Positions 55,125 to 64,000 of a stretch of DNA of 64,000 nt are shown here, one piece after another. The translations under genes were made by a program, and so were the position numbers. This stretch comes from UBA6059 sp964351595 (GTDB lineage: Bacteria > Bacteroidota > Bacteroidia > Cytophagales > Cyclobacteriaceae). Under the pieces are notes generated by a model. It saw nothing but the letters and a program-made list of their open reading frames with translations. It did no database searches and was not told the origin of the DNA. Location of the stretch: contig CAYGOT010000019.1 in NCBI GenBank assembly GCA_964351595.1, positions 5,610-69,609 of the forward strand. The letters are read 5' to 3'. The stretch's first letter is position 1; each line of letters begins with the position of its first letter.

Positions 55125-56171
55125 TCAAAACTGCTTCTGTGTGTCCAGCACATTGAGTAGCGGTCGTTTGTCTAAAAAGCGCTTGATGTTTTCGATAAAA
55201 AGATTGGTGATTCTGCTGTTTTCACGATCGCTGGTGCTGGCAGAATGCGGGCTGATGAGCACATTGGGCATGTCCCACAGCGGGCTGTTTTCCGGTAGGG
55301 GCTCTACCTGAAATACATCTAAGCCTGCCGCACCGATCTGACCGGACTGCAAGGCTTTGGTTAATGCCTGCTCATCAACTACGGCACCCCGTCCGATATT
55401 GATGAATGTACATCCTTTGGGCAACAGCGCGATCTCATGAGCACCGAGTAATCCTTCAGTCTCCGGTGTGTGCGGCGTGATGATCACCAGATGCTCGGCC
55501 CTTGGGAGTACTTCTGATAGCATCGATTGGTCATATAGCTCATCTACCGATAATGCCGTAGGGGACTGACCTTCGACGGTCCTTTTTACACCGATCACAT
55601 GCATCCCAAAGGCTTTGGCCAACTGCGCGGTGCGCTGACCGACACTACCCAGGCCGAGGATGACGAGCGTCCTACCGGAAAGGTCGGTACCCGCATAGCG
55701 CTCCCAGTGGTGGCGCTGTTGCTCCTCAAGCATGCGAGGCACACCCTTGTGAAACATGAGCATGACCATAATACAAAACTCCGCCAGCGGCTGGGCATGG
55801 ACACCCTTGGCGGTGGTGAAGATCGTGTTGGGCATCCTAGTGTCGTACCCATTGTTATGCACAAACTGACCAATACCTGAGCTGGTGGCTTGTAGCCACT
55901 GCACGCTGGGAGCTACTTCTGGTAAGTCTTCGACATGCGTCTGATCAAAGTCGAACAGAATGTCAGCCTGAGCAAGCAGATCAAGCCACTCTTTTTCCTG
56001 AGCTGCTGACCTGGGTATGGGTTCACCTTTGTGATCGGCTGCATACCTCGGAGGCCTTAGCAGGTCGGGCCGATAGATCACATTGATCCTGTGATCGACT
56101 TGTTTGATCTTCTCGACATGTTCCTCTTCGAGATAGCTGGCAATGAGTAATTGGAAAGTGCTGTGCTCCAT
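55125..56171 (-). CDS. D-isomer specific 2-hydroxyacid dehydrogenase
   Basis: This 348-residue cytoplasmic NAD(P)-dependent enzyme has the Rossmann motif LVILGLGSVGQRTAQLAKAF (GLGSVG at 173-178), the substrate Arg in INIGRGAVVD, the Glu in VEPLPENSPLW and the catalytic His in VLISPHSAS. The cofactor and substrate cannot be decided; the adjacent Lys/Arg after the Rossmann loop (GVKRT) suggests NADP preference. It is the first gene of a run with the DUF819 permease. Two copies of the iterated decamer lie in this gene. Confidence 0.92.
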   Translation of the reverse strand: MEHSTFQLLIASYLEEEHVEKIKQVDHRINVIYRPDLLRPPRYAADHKGEPIPRSAAQEKEWLDLLAQADILFDFDQTHVEDLPEVAPSVQWLQATSSGIGQFVHNNGYDTRMPNTIFTTAKGVHAQPLAEFCIMVMLMFHKGVPRMLEEQQRHHWERYAGTDLSGRTLVILGLGSVGQRTAQLAKAFGMHVIGVKRTVEGQSPTALSVDELYDQSMLSEVLPRAEHLVIITPHTPETEGLLGAHEIALLPKGCTFINIGRGAVVDEQALTKALQSGQIGAAGLDVFQVEPLPENSPLWDMPNVLISPHSASTSDRENSRITNLFIENIKRFLDKRPLLNVLDTQKQF

Positions 56172-56505
56172 GAACCACTAAAAATGAACTACTTCCGAGT
56201 GGAATAAAAGTCGGCTTACAGCAGTGTGCTAATGAGCATTTGATCGGTTGGATGGATTATGCGGGATGAGTTTTCTAATGGAGTTCGAAGATTGAATTGG
56301 CCCTTAGTTTGTTGTTAATTACCAAATGCACCTCCATAGGTTTTGCTAATGTTAAGGCCTTAAATGGTTTCGCTCAGGTGTACGGTTAATAGGGGATTTA
56401 CCTAATTATGAGCTATTTGAGTGATTTTGGTCAGTTGTTTGTCATTTAGTATTCTGTAAGTTTTGATTTAGGCCAGAGGGTGTTATTTTTATTTTCTGGT
56501 GTTAT
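56172..56505. other. 334-bp divergent intergenic region
   Basis: It separates the minus-strand dehydrogenase gene from the plus-strand giant LRR gene and should hold both promoters. A possible plus-strand pair is TTTG at 56438-56441 with TAAGTTTTG at 56457-56465 (one extra T relative to TAnnTTTG), 40 bp before the ATG. I saw no gene or larger repeat. Confidence 0.5.
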
Positions 56506-59500
56506 ATGAAATTACTACTGCAACCTAGCCCCTCTATGTTTCGATTTTTTCTACCTCTTTTCTTGACTGTTGGCATTCTCTGCTCCTCCGAGGCACAAGT
56601 CAATGAGCAGGACTCTTTAGCCCTGGTCGCGCTCTACGAAAGCACAGATGGGGATAATTGGAGGAATGATGATAACTGGCTACAACTCGGTCAGAATGTG
56701 GGGGAGTGGTTCGGAGTTTCTATAGAAGGGGGTAGTGTTATTAGTCTAAATTTGACTTACAATAATTTGATGGGTTCTATTCCAACAGAAATTGGAAATT
56801 TGGTCAATCTTAAAAGCTTAGAACTAAGGAGAAACCTATTGACAGGTAGCATACCAGTTTCAATTGGCAATCTCGTAAACCTTATTAATCTAGAACTCTA
56901 TCAAAATGAATTGGAAGGTAGCATTCCAACAGAAATAGGTCATCTTACTAGTATTAAGGTGATTAAACTTTTTGACAATCAGTTTTCTGGTGCAATACCC
57001 TCCTCTCTAGGCAATCTTTCCGATTTAGAGATACTCGAATTGAGCAAGAATCAATTAACAGGTAGCCTTCCCAACGAACTTGGTAGTCTATCAAGTCTAT
57101 CACACCTTAGCTTAGGTACGAATCAACTTTCAGGTTCAATACCTTCTTCTCTAGGCAATCTTTCAAATTTAGAGCAACTTGGTTTAGCCTACAATCAGTT
57201 AACTGGTAGTATTCCTAACGAACTTGGCAATCTGTCTAGCCTAACGCAACTAACCCTAAGTGATAACCAATTGTCAGGAAACATACCTAGGGAATTAGCT
57301 CAAATACCAAATTTGAGAACAATTTTTTTACAGGATAATCAACTGACAGGAAACATACCACCAGAATTGGGTGGTTTGGTCAATTTGAGTCAACTCAACC
57401 TGATTGAGAATTCACTGACAGGTAAAATTCCTACAGAATTTGGTGATTTGACCAATCTGGATTTTCTCCGTATCGATGACAATCAATTATCCGGTTCTTT
57501 ACCGCTAGGTTTAACAAATATCGAGGGCTTAGCAGCTGATCAATCTTGGAAAGTTTTTAGTTTTTCAGGAACAAACCTTTGCGAGCCTGTAGACCAAGTG
57601 TGGATTGACTGGAAAGAAGGGAGAAATATCATTAGCTCTGGCCTTATATGCGAAGAAGACCACTCCCTCTACACCGACTCACTCGCCTTGGTCGCCCTCT
57701 ATGAAAGCACCGATGGAGATAATTGGATTAATAATGATAATTGGTTGGAAGGGCCTGTGGAGAGCTGGTTTGGAATCACTGTCAATGATGATTTTCGAGT
57801 AAGCCATTTAAACATGAACTCAAATCGATTGATTGGTAGCATTCCCAACGGACTTGGGCAATTGACTGAGCTTACCTCTCTCTTGCTGAGTTCAAATGAG
57901 CTCACGGGTGAAATACCGGAAGACCTGGGCAATCTGTCTGAACTGTATGAGTTGAGTCTAAGCCGTAACTACCTGAGTGGAATTATTCCCTCCTCATTAG
58001 GTAATCTGACCAAAGCAGTTCAAATCAATATATCAGGAAATCAGCTAGAAGGAAATGTTCCAGAGAACATCTTCCTAATTGATGGCCTAAGTACGCTATG
58101 GGTGGGTAATAATCCATTGTCAGGGCCGCTTCCTGCAGCAGTTACTTTGACTACAGCACAAAACATGACATTCTTTAACACTGATCTTTGTATTCCAAGT
58201 AATCAGTCTTTCGAGTTGTGGTGCGATAACAACTACATATGTCATGCACTTAAGTTCTGCGATGATCCAAGCATCTCCACGCTCGATTCTCTTAATCTGG
58301 TGTATATATATGAAAACCTGGGAGGAGAAAATTGGACAAATAGTACGGGGTGGCTGACAGCACCTGTTGTACTGTGGCATGGGATTACTGTGGCGAATGG
58401 GAGAGTTACAGAGATCGATTTGTCCAACAACAATCTAATTGGCGAGCTCTTGACTGGCTGGGTCAACGGAGTAAATTATACGGCTGTGGACTTATCAGGC
58501 AATGACTTATCAGGTCAATTGCCAACAGGTATTGGCGACATGTATTCACTGATGAACCTCAACTTATCTGCTACTAATTTAGAAGGAAAAATTCCATCGG
58601 AGATCATCTACAGTCGATCACTAACTCATCTCGATTTTTCGAATACTAGCTTATGTGAACCAACCACAGTCGCCTACATCAACTTCACCCAGGGACTTCA
58701 GGAGTATGGAGCAACTGTTACTTGTGATTATCTCGGAGCAGATGTTCAGGATTCACTGGCGTTGGTGGCATTTTATCAAGCAACGCAGGGATTGAGTTGG
58801 AGGCGAAATGACCATTGGCTGGATACTCCGGTACACGAATGGTATGGGGTGAAGCTGGATGGTGATGGAAAAGTCATTAGCCTTGAATTATCTGCGAATA
58901 CCATTAATGGACAATTACCTACAATGCTGCCGATACTCCTTGAGCTTGATCAGCTTGAGATTCTGAATTTGCAGGACAATCTCCTAATTGATGGGCCAAT
59001 ACCCAACTCCATAGATGGGTTTACCAATCTTCGTATATTGAACTTATCCTACTGTCAACTAGGAGGTAGTATACCTGTAGAGATAGGGAATATGACAACC
59101 CTGGAGGTTTTGGGGTTAAGTGGCAACAATTTATATGATGAAGTTCCAGCTTCTATTTACAGCTTGTCGAAGCTACAGGCCCTAGCCTTTGATGGCAACA
59201 ACCTGCACGGTCTGGTACTTGAGCAAGTGAGTGACCTGACAGAATTATCCACATTCGTGATCTATGATAATCCACTTCTGTGCGAGCCAATCAGTAGTGA
59301 CTACTTGGATTGGGCTGGTGATTTATCACTTTATATCAACTCCAATACTTGCGCTGCTCCCTATGGAGATTTTGTGAAAGACTCCCTCGCTCTGATTGCG
59401 CTCTATGAGAGCACTGATGGTGATAACTGGACTAATAATGAGAATTGGCTAACAGGAGATGTAGATACTTGGTATGGGGTTACTGTGGAGGATGGCCGGG

Positions 59501-62500
59501 TGATCGAGATTGTACTAGACAGCCCAGATGGTTCGGAAGAAATACAAAACCAAATTGGAAACAATATGATAGGGGTTATCCCTATTGAATTGTATTCTTT
59601 GACAAAACTCAAGATACTAGATCTATCTAGTAATGACATTTCAGGTTCATTATCCAATGAGATAGAAAACCTTTCAGAATTACGAGTTTTAGACCTGTTT
59701 TCCAATGATTTGAGCGGAGGTATACCTAAAGAAGTATTTGATTTAGAAAGCTTGGAAAAACTTCAGTTAGTTGATAATAATCTAAGCGGTACTCTTCCTC
59801 CTAGCATTGGAGATGGGTCTCAATTAAATGAGCTCTTGTTGGCAGGAAATCAAATTGCAGGTTCAATTCCGCTTGAACTAGGCAACTTATCAGAGTTGAC
59901 TAAACTATCTCTAGGATTCAACGATCTAGAAGGAGTCATTCCTACGGAGCTTGGTAGTTTGACCAAACTTGAAACTCTATTTTTAGGGAATAATAGGATC
60001 AATGGACCTGTGCCTGCGGAACTAGGTAACCTTAATAAATTAGAAAGACTAGAGATTTCGAACAATGATCTATCTGGTTCAATCCCATTGTCCTTTGTCA
60101 ATCTTGAAAATCTTGGACTAGGTGAGGCCAGAATCAAATTTGACTACTCAAATACCAACCTCTGCGAACCTCTAGACCAAGCCTATCAAGACTGGAAAGA
60201 AGGTAGGAACATTATAGACAATGGTGTGATCTGCGATGATTTGCAATACTCTCTCTACACCGACTCCCTCGCCCTTGTTGCCCTCTATGAAAGCACCGAT
60301 GGTGATAACTGGAGCTTTCAAGAGAACTGGCTCACTGGCTCGTTGAACACTTGGTCGGGGGTAAATGTTGTTGATGGGCGTGTTACGGGGCTGTTACTGC
60401 AAAACATCAACTTGGATGGTAGTCTACCCCCAGAGATAAGTAATCTTACTCAACTTCAAGGAGCCACTTTAAGTCATAATAAGTTGAATGGTGGACTAGA
60501 GTACCTAACGGAAATCGATGAGCTTTCTTACTTGGATGCTGGCTATAACTCCTTTAGTGGGGAAATACCTACATCTCTGTCGGATATGCCAGCCTTATCA
60601 TATTTGTATTTAGAGCATAATCAGTTTGCTGGAAGTATACCCAGCGAGATACTTAATATTGCGACTCTCGAACACCTCAACTTAAGCTCTAATAACTTAG
60701 AAGGGGACTTTCCTCAAGACTTCAATGGAGTGCCTAGTCTTAAAACATTGAGTTTGGCCGATAACGGACTGGAAGGTTCATTTCCAGAGAGCTTGTCTAA
60801 TTTATCTGGTCTGAGTTTCATAAATCTGTCAGGTAATAACCTTTCTGGTTCAATTCCTGATGATCTCTGGAGCCTACCGGAGTTGTCTGGTGTAAACCTG
60901 CAAAGCAATAAACTCAGCGGTCAGCTGTCAATCGCCATCGGCAATGCCGTCAACCTTGAATCGCTCAGCCTTAGTTATAACCTGCTGAGTGGAGACCTTC
61001 CTGAAGAATTAGGGAACTTAGTTAAGCTTAACTGGCTAACATTTGAATACAATAATTTCGAAGGAGAGTTTCCATCATCTATTACGTCCCTTACGGATTT
61101 AACACACCTCCTATTCGGTAGCAATCAATTGACCGGAGTTATTCCATCGGGAATAACAAACCTTTCGTCTGTAGTCAGTTTCGATTTGTCAAACAATACC
61201 GGACTATGTGAACCAGAAACTTCAGAATACATAAATTGGACTTCCGGCCTTGATACCTATCGCAATTCCAATATTTGCATACCGACCAATGATCTCAAGT
61301 CAGACTCCCTCGCCCTGGTCGCTCTCTATGAAAGTACCGATGGAGACAACTGGACCAATAATACCAATTGGCTAATAGGTGATGTTGATACTTGGTATGG
61401 TGTTACCGTCGATAATAACAGAGTATACGGTTTATCACTTGCAGGCAATGGCCTAAGTGGGAATCTACCCGAAGAATTTTCGGATTTAACGGCAATGGTA
61501 ACTGTGTTAATGGGTCGGAATGAAATATCTGGTAACCTCCCTACAAGCATAGGAAGGATGTCAAGTTTAGAGCATCTTGACCTTACAGATAACAGCATCC
61601 ATGGTCAAATACCTCCAGGAATTGGCGATCTATCGAAGTTGGAGCTACTTAGCTTAAGAGATAATGATCTATCTGGAATGCTACCTCTTGAGCTCGGGCA
61701 TTTGTCTAACCTATCAATACTTGAAGTGACAAGCGGCAATTTGCAAGGAGCAATTCCTTCTTCTTTTGAAAACCTGTCGAATCTGACAATACTAGACTTA
61801 AGTTCTAATGAATTGAGTGGTGAACTCCCCGACTTCCTCACCTCCTTTTCTAAGTTGAGACGTCTTGAGCTTGATAGCAATCGATTTGTAGGTGGAATCC
61901 CGGAGGACATTGGAAGCCTAACGAGTTTAGAATGGATATTCCTTAACAGTAATAATCTACAGGGGGGGATACCAAAATCTGTAGAACACTTGTTGCAATT
62001 GCGTCTTTTAGTACTATCAGGTAATGACATGGACGGATCTATACCCCCTGAGATAGGTTCGCTAGAATCATTGAAGGCGTTATGGCTTGATAACAATAAC
62101 TTTTCAGGAGAACTTCCTTCTGAAATTGGTCAACTCTCCGAACTCTTTTTATTGAATATTTCCAATACCAACATTAGTGGTGCTTTGCCAGCGGAGGTAG
62201 GAGCTCTGACAGAGCTACAGATAATGGACTTGAGCAATACCAATTTGGAAGGTTCACTGCCGCTGGAAATCACCAATCTAAGTATTCTCGCCAATGCACC
62301 TTATCCAGATTATGTATTTGATTTATCCAACACCGATATCTGTGAACCCCAAGACCAAGCCTATCAAGACTGGAAGGAGGGTAGGAATATTGTTGGTAGT
62401 GGGCTAGTGTGTGAAGAGTACTCCCTCTACACCGACTCCCTCGCCCTTGTCGCCCTGTACGAAAGCACCGATGGAGACAACTGGACAAATAATGCTAACT

Positions 62501-64000
62501 GGCTAACAGGAGATATAGATACCTGGTATGGGGTGACCATTCATAGTGATAGGGTGATAATGCTGGAATTGAATGGAAACAATCTTAATGGAAGCTTACC
62601 TGCTGAGATTGGGGACCTTACTGCGTTGACACACCTAAGCCTTGAAGAAAATAATATTTCTGGTTCTATACCAACTGAGGTAGGTTTTATGAGTGAGCTG
62701 CAGTTGCTGTATATACATACTAACGAGCTGTCGGGATCAATTCCGCAGACCTTTGGACTATTGAGCAACCTTGAAGACCTTCATTTAGCAAGCAATTCAA
62801 TTAGCGGGAATCTTCCGCCTGAGATTGGCAATATGTCTTCTCTTCGTTCGATTGATTTAGGGGATAACGAGTTAACTGGTGAGATACCTAAAGAGATAAG
62901 CCAATTAGCGTTGCTTGAAAACCTTGTACTTAATAGAAACAATTTCTCTGGAGCCATACCACCCGAAATCGGATTACTAACTTCTCTGGACTATTTCTCT
63001 TTTACTGATAATAACCTGTCAGGTACTTTACCAGATGAGATTGGAGATATGAGGAACCTTCGAGTATTTGATATTGAGAATAATAACTTGAGTGGAGAGC
63101 TACCAGTTTCTATGGCACTCTTGGATAAATTGGAGAAGGTGTATTTGTCTCGTAATCAACTTACGGGAACGGTTCCAAGAGATTTTCTAGAGCTAGACTT
63201 GTTATCGGACCTCAGCATAATTGATAACCTTTTTGACAGCCTGCCTAATGTGTCAGCAACCAAACCTGACCTTCGATTATCGGCACATACTAACAGGCTT
63301 ACATTTACAGATTTAGAGCCGAATATTGCCATATTTGAGTCCGTTTCTCAGTACTCACCACAACGTCAATTTGGCTTTACACAAACAGTCTCTATTAACG
63401 GCAGTTCAGACGCAGAGTTAAGCCAACCTTCAGTCGGCGGCACAGCCAACAACTATCAATGGTATAAAGACAATGAGCTTATTGAAGGAGCTACCGAACA
63501 GGATTATGAAATAGAAAACCCATCCTTGGAATCAGAGGGAACCTACGTGCTGAGGGTGACAAACACCCTTGTCCCAGGTCTGACATTAGAAAGTCACCCT
63601 ATTGAACTCATCTACGAGCCACGCACGGAGAAGGAGATACTGTCTTATTCGATCCCTGGAGAGTTTGCACCAGCGGATATTGATCAGTCAGGCAGATCAA
63701 TCACCGCCTACCTGCCATGTGATGCTCCAGATATTTCCATTCCAACGTTTGAGGTATCAGGAGGCGCTCAAGCCTTTGTAGATGATGAAGCTCAGGTATC
63801 AGTAGTTACTTCCGTTGATCTGAGTGATCCAGTTGCTTATACTGTTGTTGCAGAAGATGGATCGGAAGCCCTGTGGACGGTTACCGTTACTAATCCTAAC
63901 CCTATTGACGTCTTCTCCACCATCAGTCACCTCTCCAGCTGCAATACTTCTAGCGGCTCAATCACCCTCGATAGCATCAGGCTGGATTCGGATCAGATGG
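56506..64000 (+). CDS. Giant secreted leucine-rich-repeat protein with eight modules (partial at right edge)
   Basis: One frame is open from 56506 to the right edge (2,498 codons, no stop). The signal peptide is MFRFFLPLFLTVGILCSSEA if translation starts at the in-frame ATG 56536, which I find more natural; the ATG at 56506 is the longest option. Eight modules each begin with a cap like DSLALVALYESTDGDNW (starts near 56596, 57664, 58273, 58744, 59380, 60250, 61297, 62422) and continue with plant-type 24-residue LRRs (L-x-x-L-x-L-x-x-N-x-L-x-G-x-I-P). Modules end in a two-cysteine linker such as LCEPLDQAYQDWKEGRNII. From ~63370 an Ig-like domain (YQWYKDNELIEGATEQDY) and a repeat with YTVVAEDGSEALWTVTV follow. 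The missing C-terminus probably carries a T9SS sorting signal. The likely role is adhesion or ligand binding at the cell surface. Confidence 0.93.
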   Translation, partial: MKLLLQPSPSMFRFFLPLFLTVGILCSSEAQVNEQDSLALVALYESTDGDNWRNDDNWLQLGQNVGEWFGVSIEGGSVISLNLTYNNLMGSIPTEIGNLVNLKSLELRRNLLTGSIPVSIGNLVNLINLELYQNELEGSIPTEIGHLTSIKVIKLFDNQFSGAIPSSLGNLSDLEILELSKNQLTGSLPNELGSLSSLSHLSLGTNQLSGSIPSSLGNLSNLEQLGLAYNQLTGSIPNELGNLSSLTQLTLSDNQLSGNIPRELAQIPNLRTIFLQDNQLTGNIPPELGGLVNLSQLNLIENSLTGKIPTEFGDLTNLDFLRIDDNQLSGSLPLGLTNIEGLAADQSWKVFSFSGTNLCEPVDQVWIDWKEGRNIISSGLICEEDHSLYTDSLALVALYESTDGDNWINNDNWLEGPVESWFGITVNDDFRVSHLNMNSNRLIGSIPNGLGQLTELTSLLLSSNELTGEIPEDLGNLSELYELSLSRNYLSGIIPSSLGNLTKAVQINISGNQLEGNVPENIFLIDGLSTLWVGNNPLSGPLPAAVTLTTAQNMTFFNTDLCIPSNQSFELWCDNNYICHALKFCDDPSISTLDSLNLVYIYENLGGENWTNSTGWLTAPVVLWHGITVANGRVTEIDLSNNNLIGELLTGWVNGVNYTAVDLSGNDLSGQLPTGIGDMYSLMNLNLSATNLEGKIPSEIIYSRSLTHLDFSNTSLCEPTTVAYINFTQGLQEYGATVTCDYLGADVQDSLALVAFYQATQGLSWRRNDHWLDTPVHEWYGVKLDGDGKVISLELSANTINGQLPTMLPILLELDQLEILNLQDNLLIDGPIPNSIDGFTNLRILNLSYCQLGGSIPVEIGNMTTLEVLGLSGNNLYDEVPASIYSLSKLQALAFDGNNLHGLVLEQVSDLTELSTFVIYDNPLLCEPISSDYLDWAGDLSLYINSNTCAAPYGDFVKDSLALIALYESTDGDNWTNNENWLTGDVDTWYGVTVEDGRVIEIVLDSPDGSEEIQNQIGNNMIGVIPIELYSLTKLKILDLSSNDISGSLSNEIENLSELRVLDLFSNDLSGGIPKEVFDLESLEKLQLVDNNLSGTLPPSIGDGSQLNELLLAGNQIAGSIPLELGNLSELTKLSLGFNDLEGVIPTELGSLTKLETLFLGNNRINGPVPAELGNLNKLERLEISNNDLSGSIPLSFVNLENLGLGEARIKFDYSNTNLCEPLDQAYQDWKEGRNIIDNGVICDDLQYSLYTDSLALVALYESTDGDNWSFQENWLTGSLNTWSGVNVVDGRVTGLLLQNINLDGSLPPEISNLTQLQGATLSHNKLNGGLEYLTEIDELSYLDAGYNSFSGEIPTSLSDMPALSYLYLEHNQFAGSIPSEILNIATLEHLNLSSNNLEGDFPQDFNGVPSLKTLSLADNGLEGSFPESLSNLSGLSFINLSGNNLSGSIPDDLWSLPELSGVNLQSNKLSGQLSIAIGNAVNLESLSLSYNLLSGDLPEELGNLVKLNWLTFEYNNFEGEFPSSITSLTDLTHLLFGSNQLTGVIPSGITNLSSVVSFDLSNNTGLCEPETSEYINWTSGLDTYRNSNICIPTNDLKSDSLALVALYESTDGDNWTNNTNWLIGDVDTWYGVTVDNNRVYGLSLAGNGLSGNLPEEFSDLTAMVTVLMGRNEISGNLPTSIGRMSSLEHLDLTDNSIHGQIPPGIGDLSKLELLSLRDNDLSGMLPLELGHLSNLSILEVTSGNLQGAIPSSFENLSNLTILDLSSNELSGELPDFLTSFSKLRRLELDSNRFVGGIPEDIGSLTSLEWIFLNSNNLQGGIPKSVEHLLQLRLLVLSGNDMDGSIPPEIGSLESLKALWLDNNNFSGELPSEIGQLSELFLLNISNTNISGALPAEVGALTELQIMDLSNTNLEGSLPLEITNLSILANAPYPDYVFDLSNTDICEPQDQAYQDWKEGRNIVGSGLVCEEYSLYTDSLALVALYESTDGDNWTNNANWLTGDIDTWYGVTIHSDRVIMLELNGNNLNGSLPAEIGDLTALTHLSLEENNISGSIPTEVGFMSELQLLYIHTNELSGSIPQTFGLLSNLEDLHLASNSISGNLPPEIGNMSSLRSIDLGDNELTGEIPKEISQLALLENLVLNRNNFSGAIPPEIGLLTSLDYFSFTDNNLSGTLPDEIGDMRNLRVFDIENNNLSGELPVSMALLDKLEKVYLSRNQLTGTVPRDFLELDLLSDLSIIDNLFDSLPNVSATKPDLRLSAHTNRLTFTDLEPNIAIFESVSQYSPQRQFGFTQTVSINGSSDAELSQPSVGGTANNYQWYKDNELIEGATEQDYEIENPSLESEGTYVLRVTNTLVPGLTLESHPIELIYEPRTEKEILSYSIPGEFAPADIDQSGRSITAYLPCDAPDISIPTFEVSGGAQAFVDDEAQVSVVTSVDLSDPVAYTVVAEDGSEALWTVTVTNPNPIDVFSTISHLSSCNTSSGSITLDSIRLDSDQM

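Larger units (their letters stand above)
130..55680. repeat. Dispersed iterated decamer TTCCGGTAGG (13 exact copies)
   Basis: TTCCGGTAGG on the + strand starts at 130, 7098, 11445, 22380, 26423, 38213, 54519 and 55290; its complement CCTACCGGAA starts at 4394, 33480, 45074, 49441 and 55671. All 13 lie inside protein-coding genes, in both orientations relative to the gene, coding mostly LPE or (I/L)PVG. About 0.12 copies are expected by chance for a given decamer on both strands of 64 kb. Near matches (CCCGGTAGG, CCGATAGG) also occur, at 34795, 36087 and 36534 for example. Confidence 0.8.

Noticed and set aside
59403..62768. Minus-strand frames under the LRR gene with SSGIEP-like repeats
   Set aside because: They are exact antisense images of the LRR consensus (L-x-G-x-I-P) and appear wherever the sense repeats occur.
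1..64000. tRNA, rRNA, riboswitch or replication-origin features
   Set aside because: I looked for cloverleaf-like ends, GTTCRANNC motifs, known riboswitch cores and DnaA-box clusters by eye and found none I could support.

Overview
This window comes from a Bacteroidota genome, most likely a marine or soil gliding bacterium of the order Cytophagales (taxonomy inferred). The evidence is a PorP/SprF type IX secretion protein, a giant surface protein with a CHU_C-type (T9SS type B) C-terminus, many short signal peptides ending in AQ or GQ, weak Shine-Dalgarno signals, and an AraC regulator fused to a multi-pass membrane sensor. I saw no rRNA, tRNA, CRISPR array or intact transposase gene. One run of exactly 100 N (43575-43674) marks an assembly gap inside the giant gene.

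Layout. 1-1445 (+) holds the end of an ArsR-type regulator and small stress/solute-binding-type proteins (DUF1801, an SRPBCC remnant, SRPBCC, YjbR). 1442-13026 (-) is a tightly packed run: murI, nuoH-I-J-K-L-M-N, a PurF-like glutamine amidotransferase/phosphoribosyltransferase and a DUF2461 protein. Gene joints are ATGA overlaps or gaps of about 1-11 nt. nuoA-G are not here, so complex I is encoded in at least two places. NuoI has a long Lys/Pro/Ala-rich tail carrying three in-frame copies of a 22-bp palindromic element. 13201-21343 (+) has a DUF3857/transglutaminase-like protein, a serine beta-lactamase-fold lipoprotein, a tricorn-type S41 protease and two small cytoplasmic proteins.

21412-25397 is mostly (-): a DUF1579-like protein, a membrane AraC regulator, two lipoproteins and an unusual non-coding stretch (23680-24836) with a duplicated ~335-bp element around a seven-unit, ~21-bp tandem array. 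25651-31865 has a LytTR regulator, a small Arg-rich secreted protein bracketed by two REPIN-like stem-loops, an exported peptide deformylase-SnoaL fusion, a PAP2 gene broken by a stop codon, an LpxL-type acyltransferase and a gamma-carboxylase-like membrane protein. 31940-37077 (-) has a GNAT acetyltransferase, two paralogous exported amidohydrolases (one apparently without metal ligands), a Uma2 protein and an M20 peptidase.

37792-50008 (+) is a T9SS type B cassette: giant multidomain surface protein, PorP/SprF, OmpA-like protein, then a strong intrinsic terminator. It is followed by a BNR/sortilin-like exported protein, a second Uma2 protein, a DUF819 permease and a D-2-hydroxyacid dehydrogenase. 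From 56506 to the right edge runs one open reading frame for a huge secreted leucine-rich-repeat protein with eight homologous modules.

Two DNA-level patterns cross gene boundaries: at least 13 exact copies of the decamer TTCCGGTAGG, all inside genes and in both orientations, and several families of palindromic repeats, one of which has entered coding sequence.
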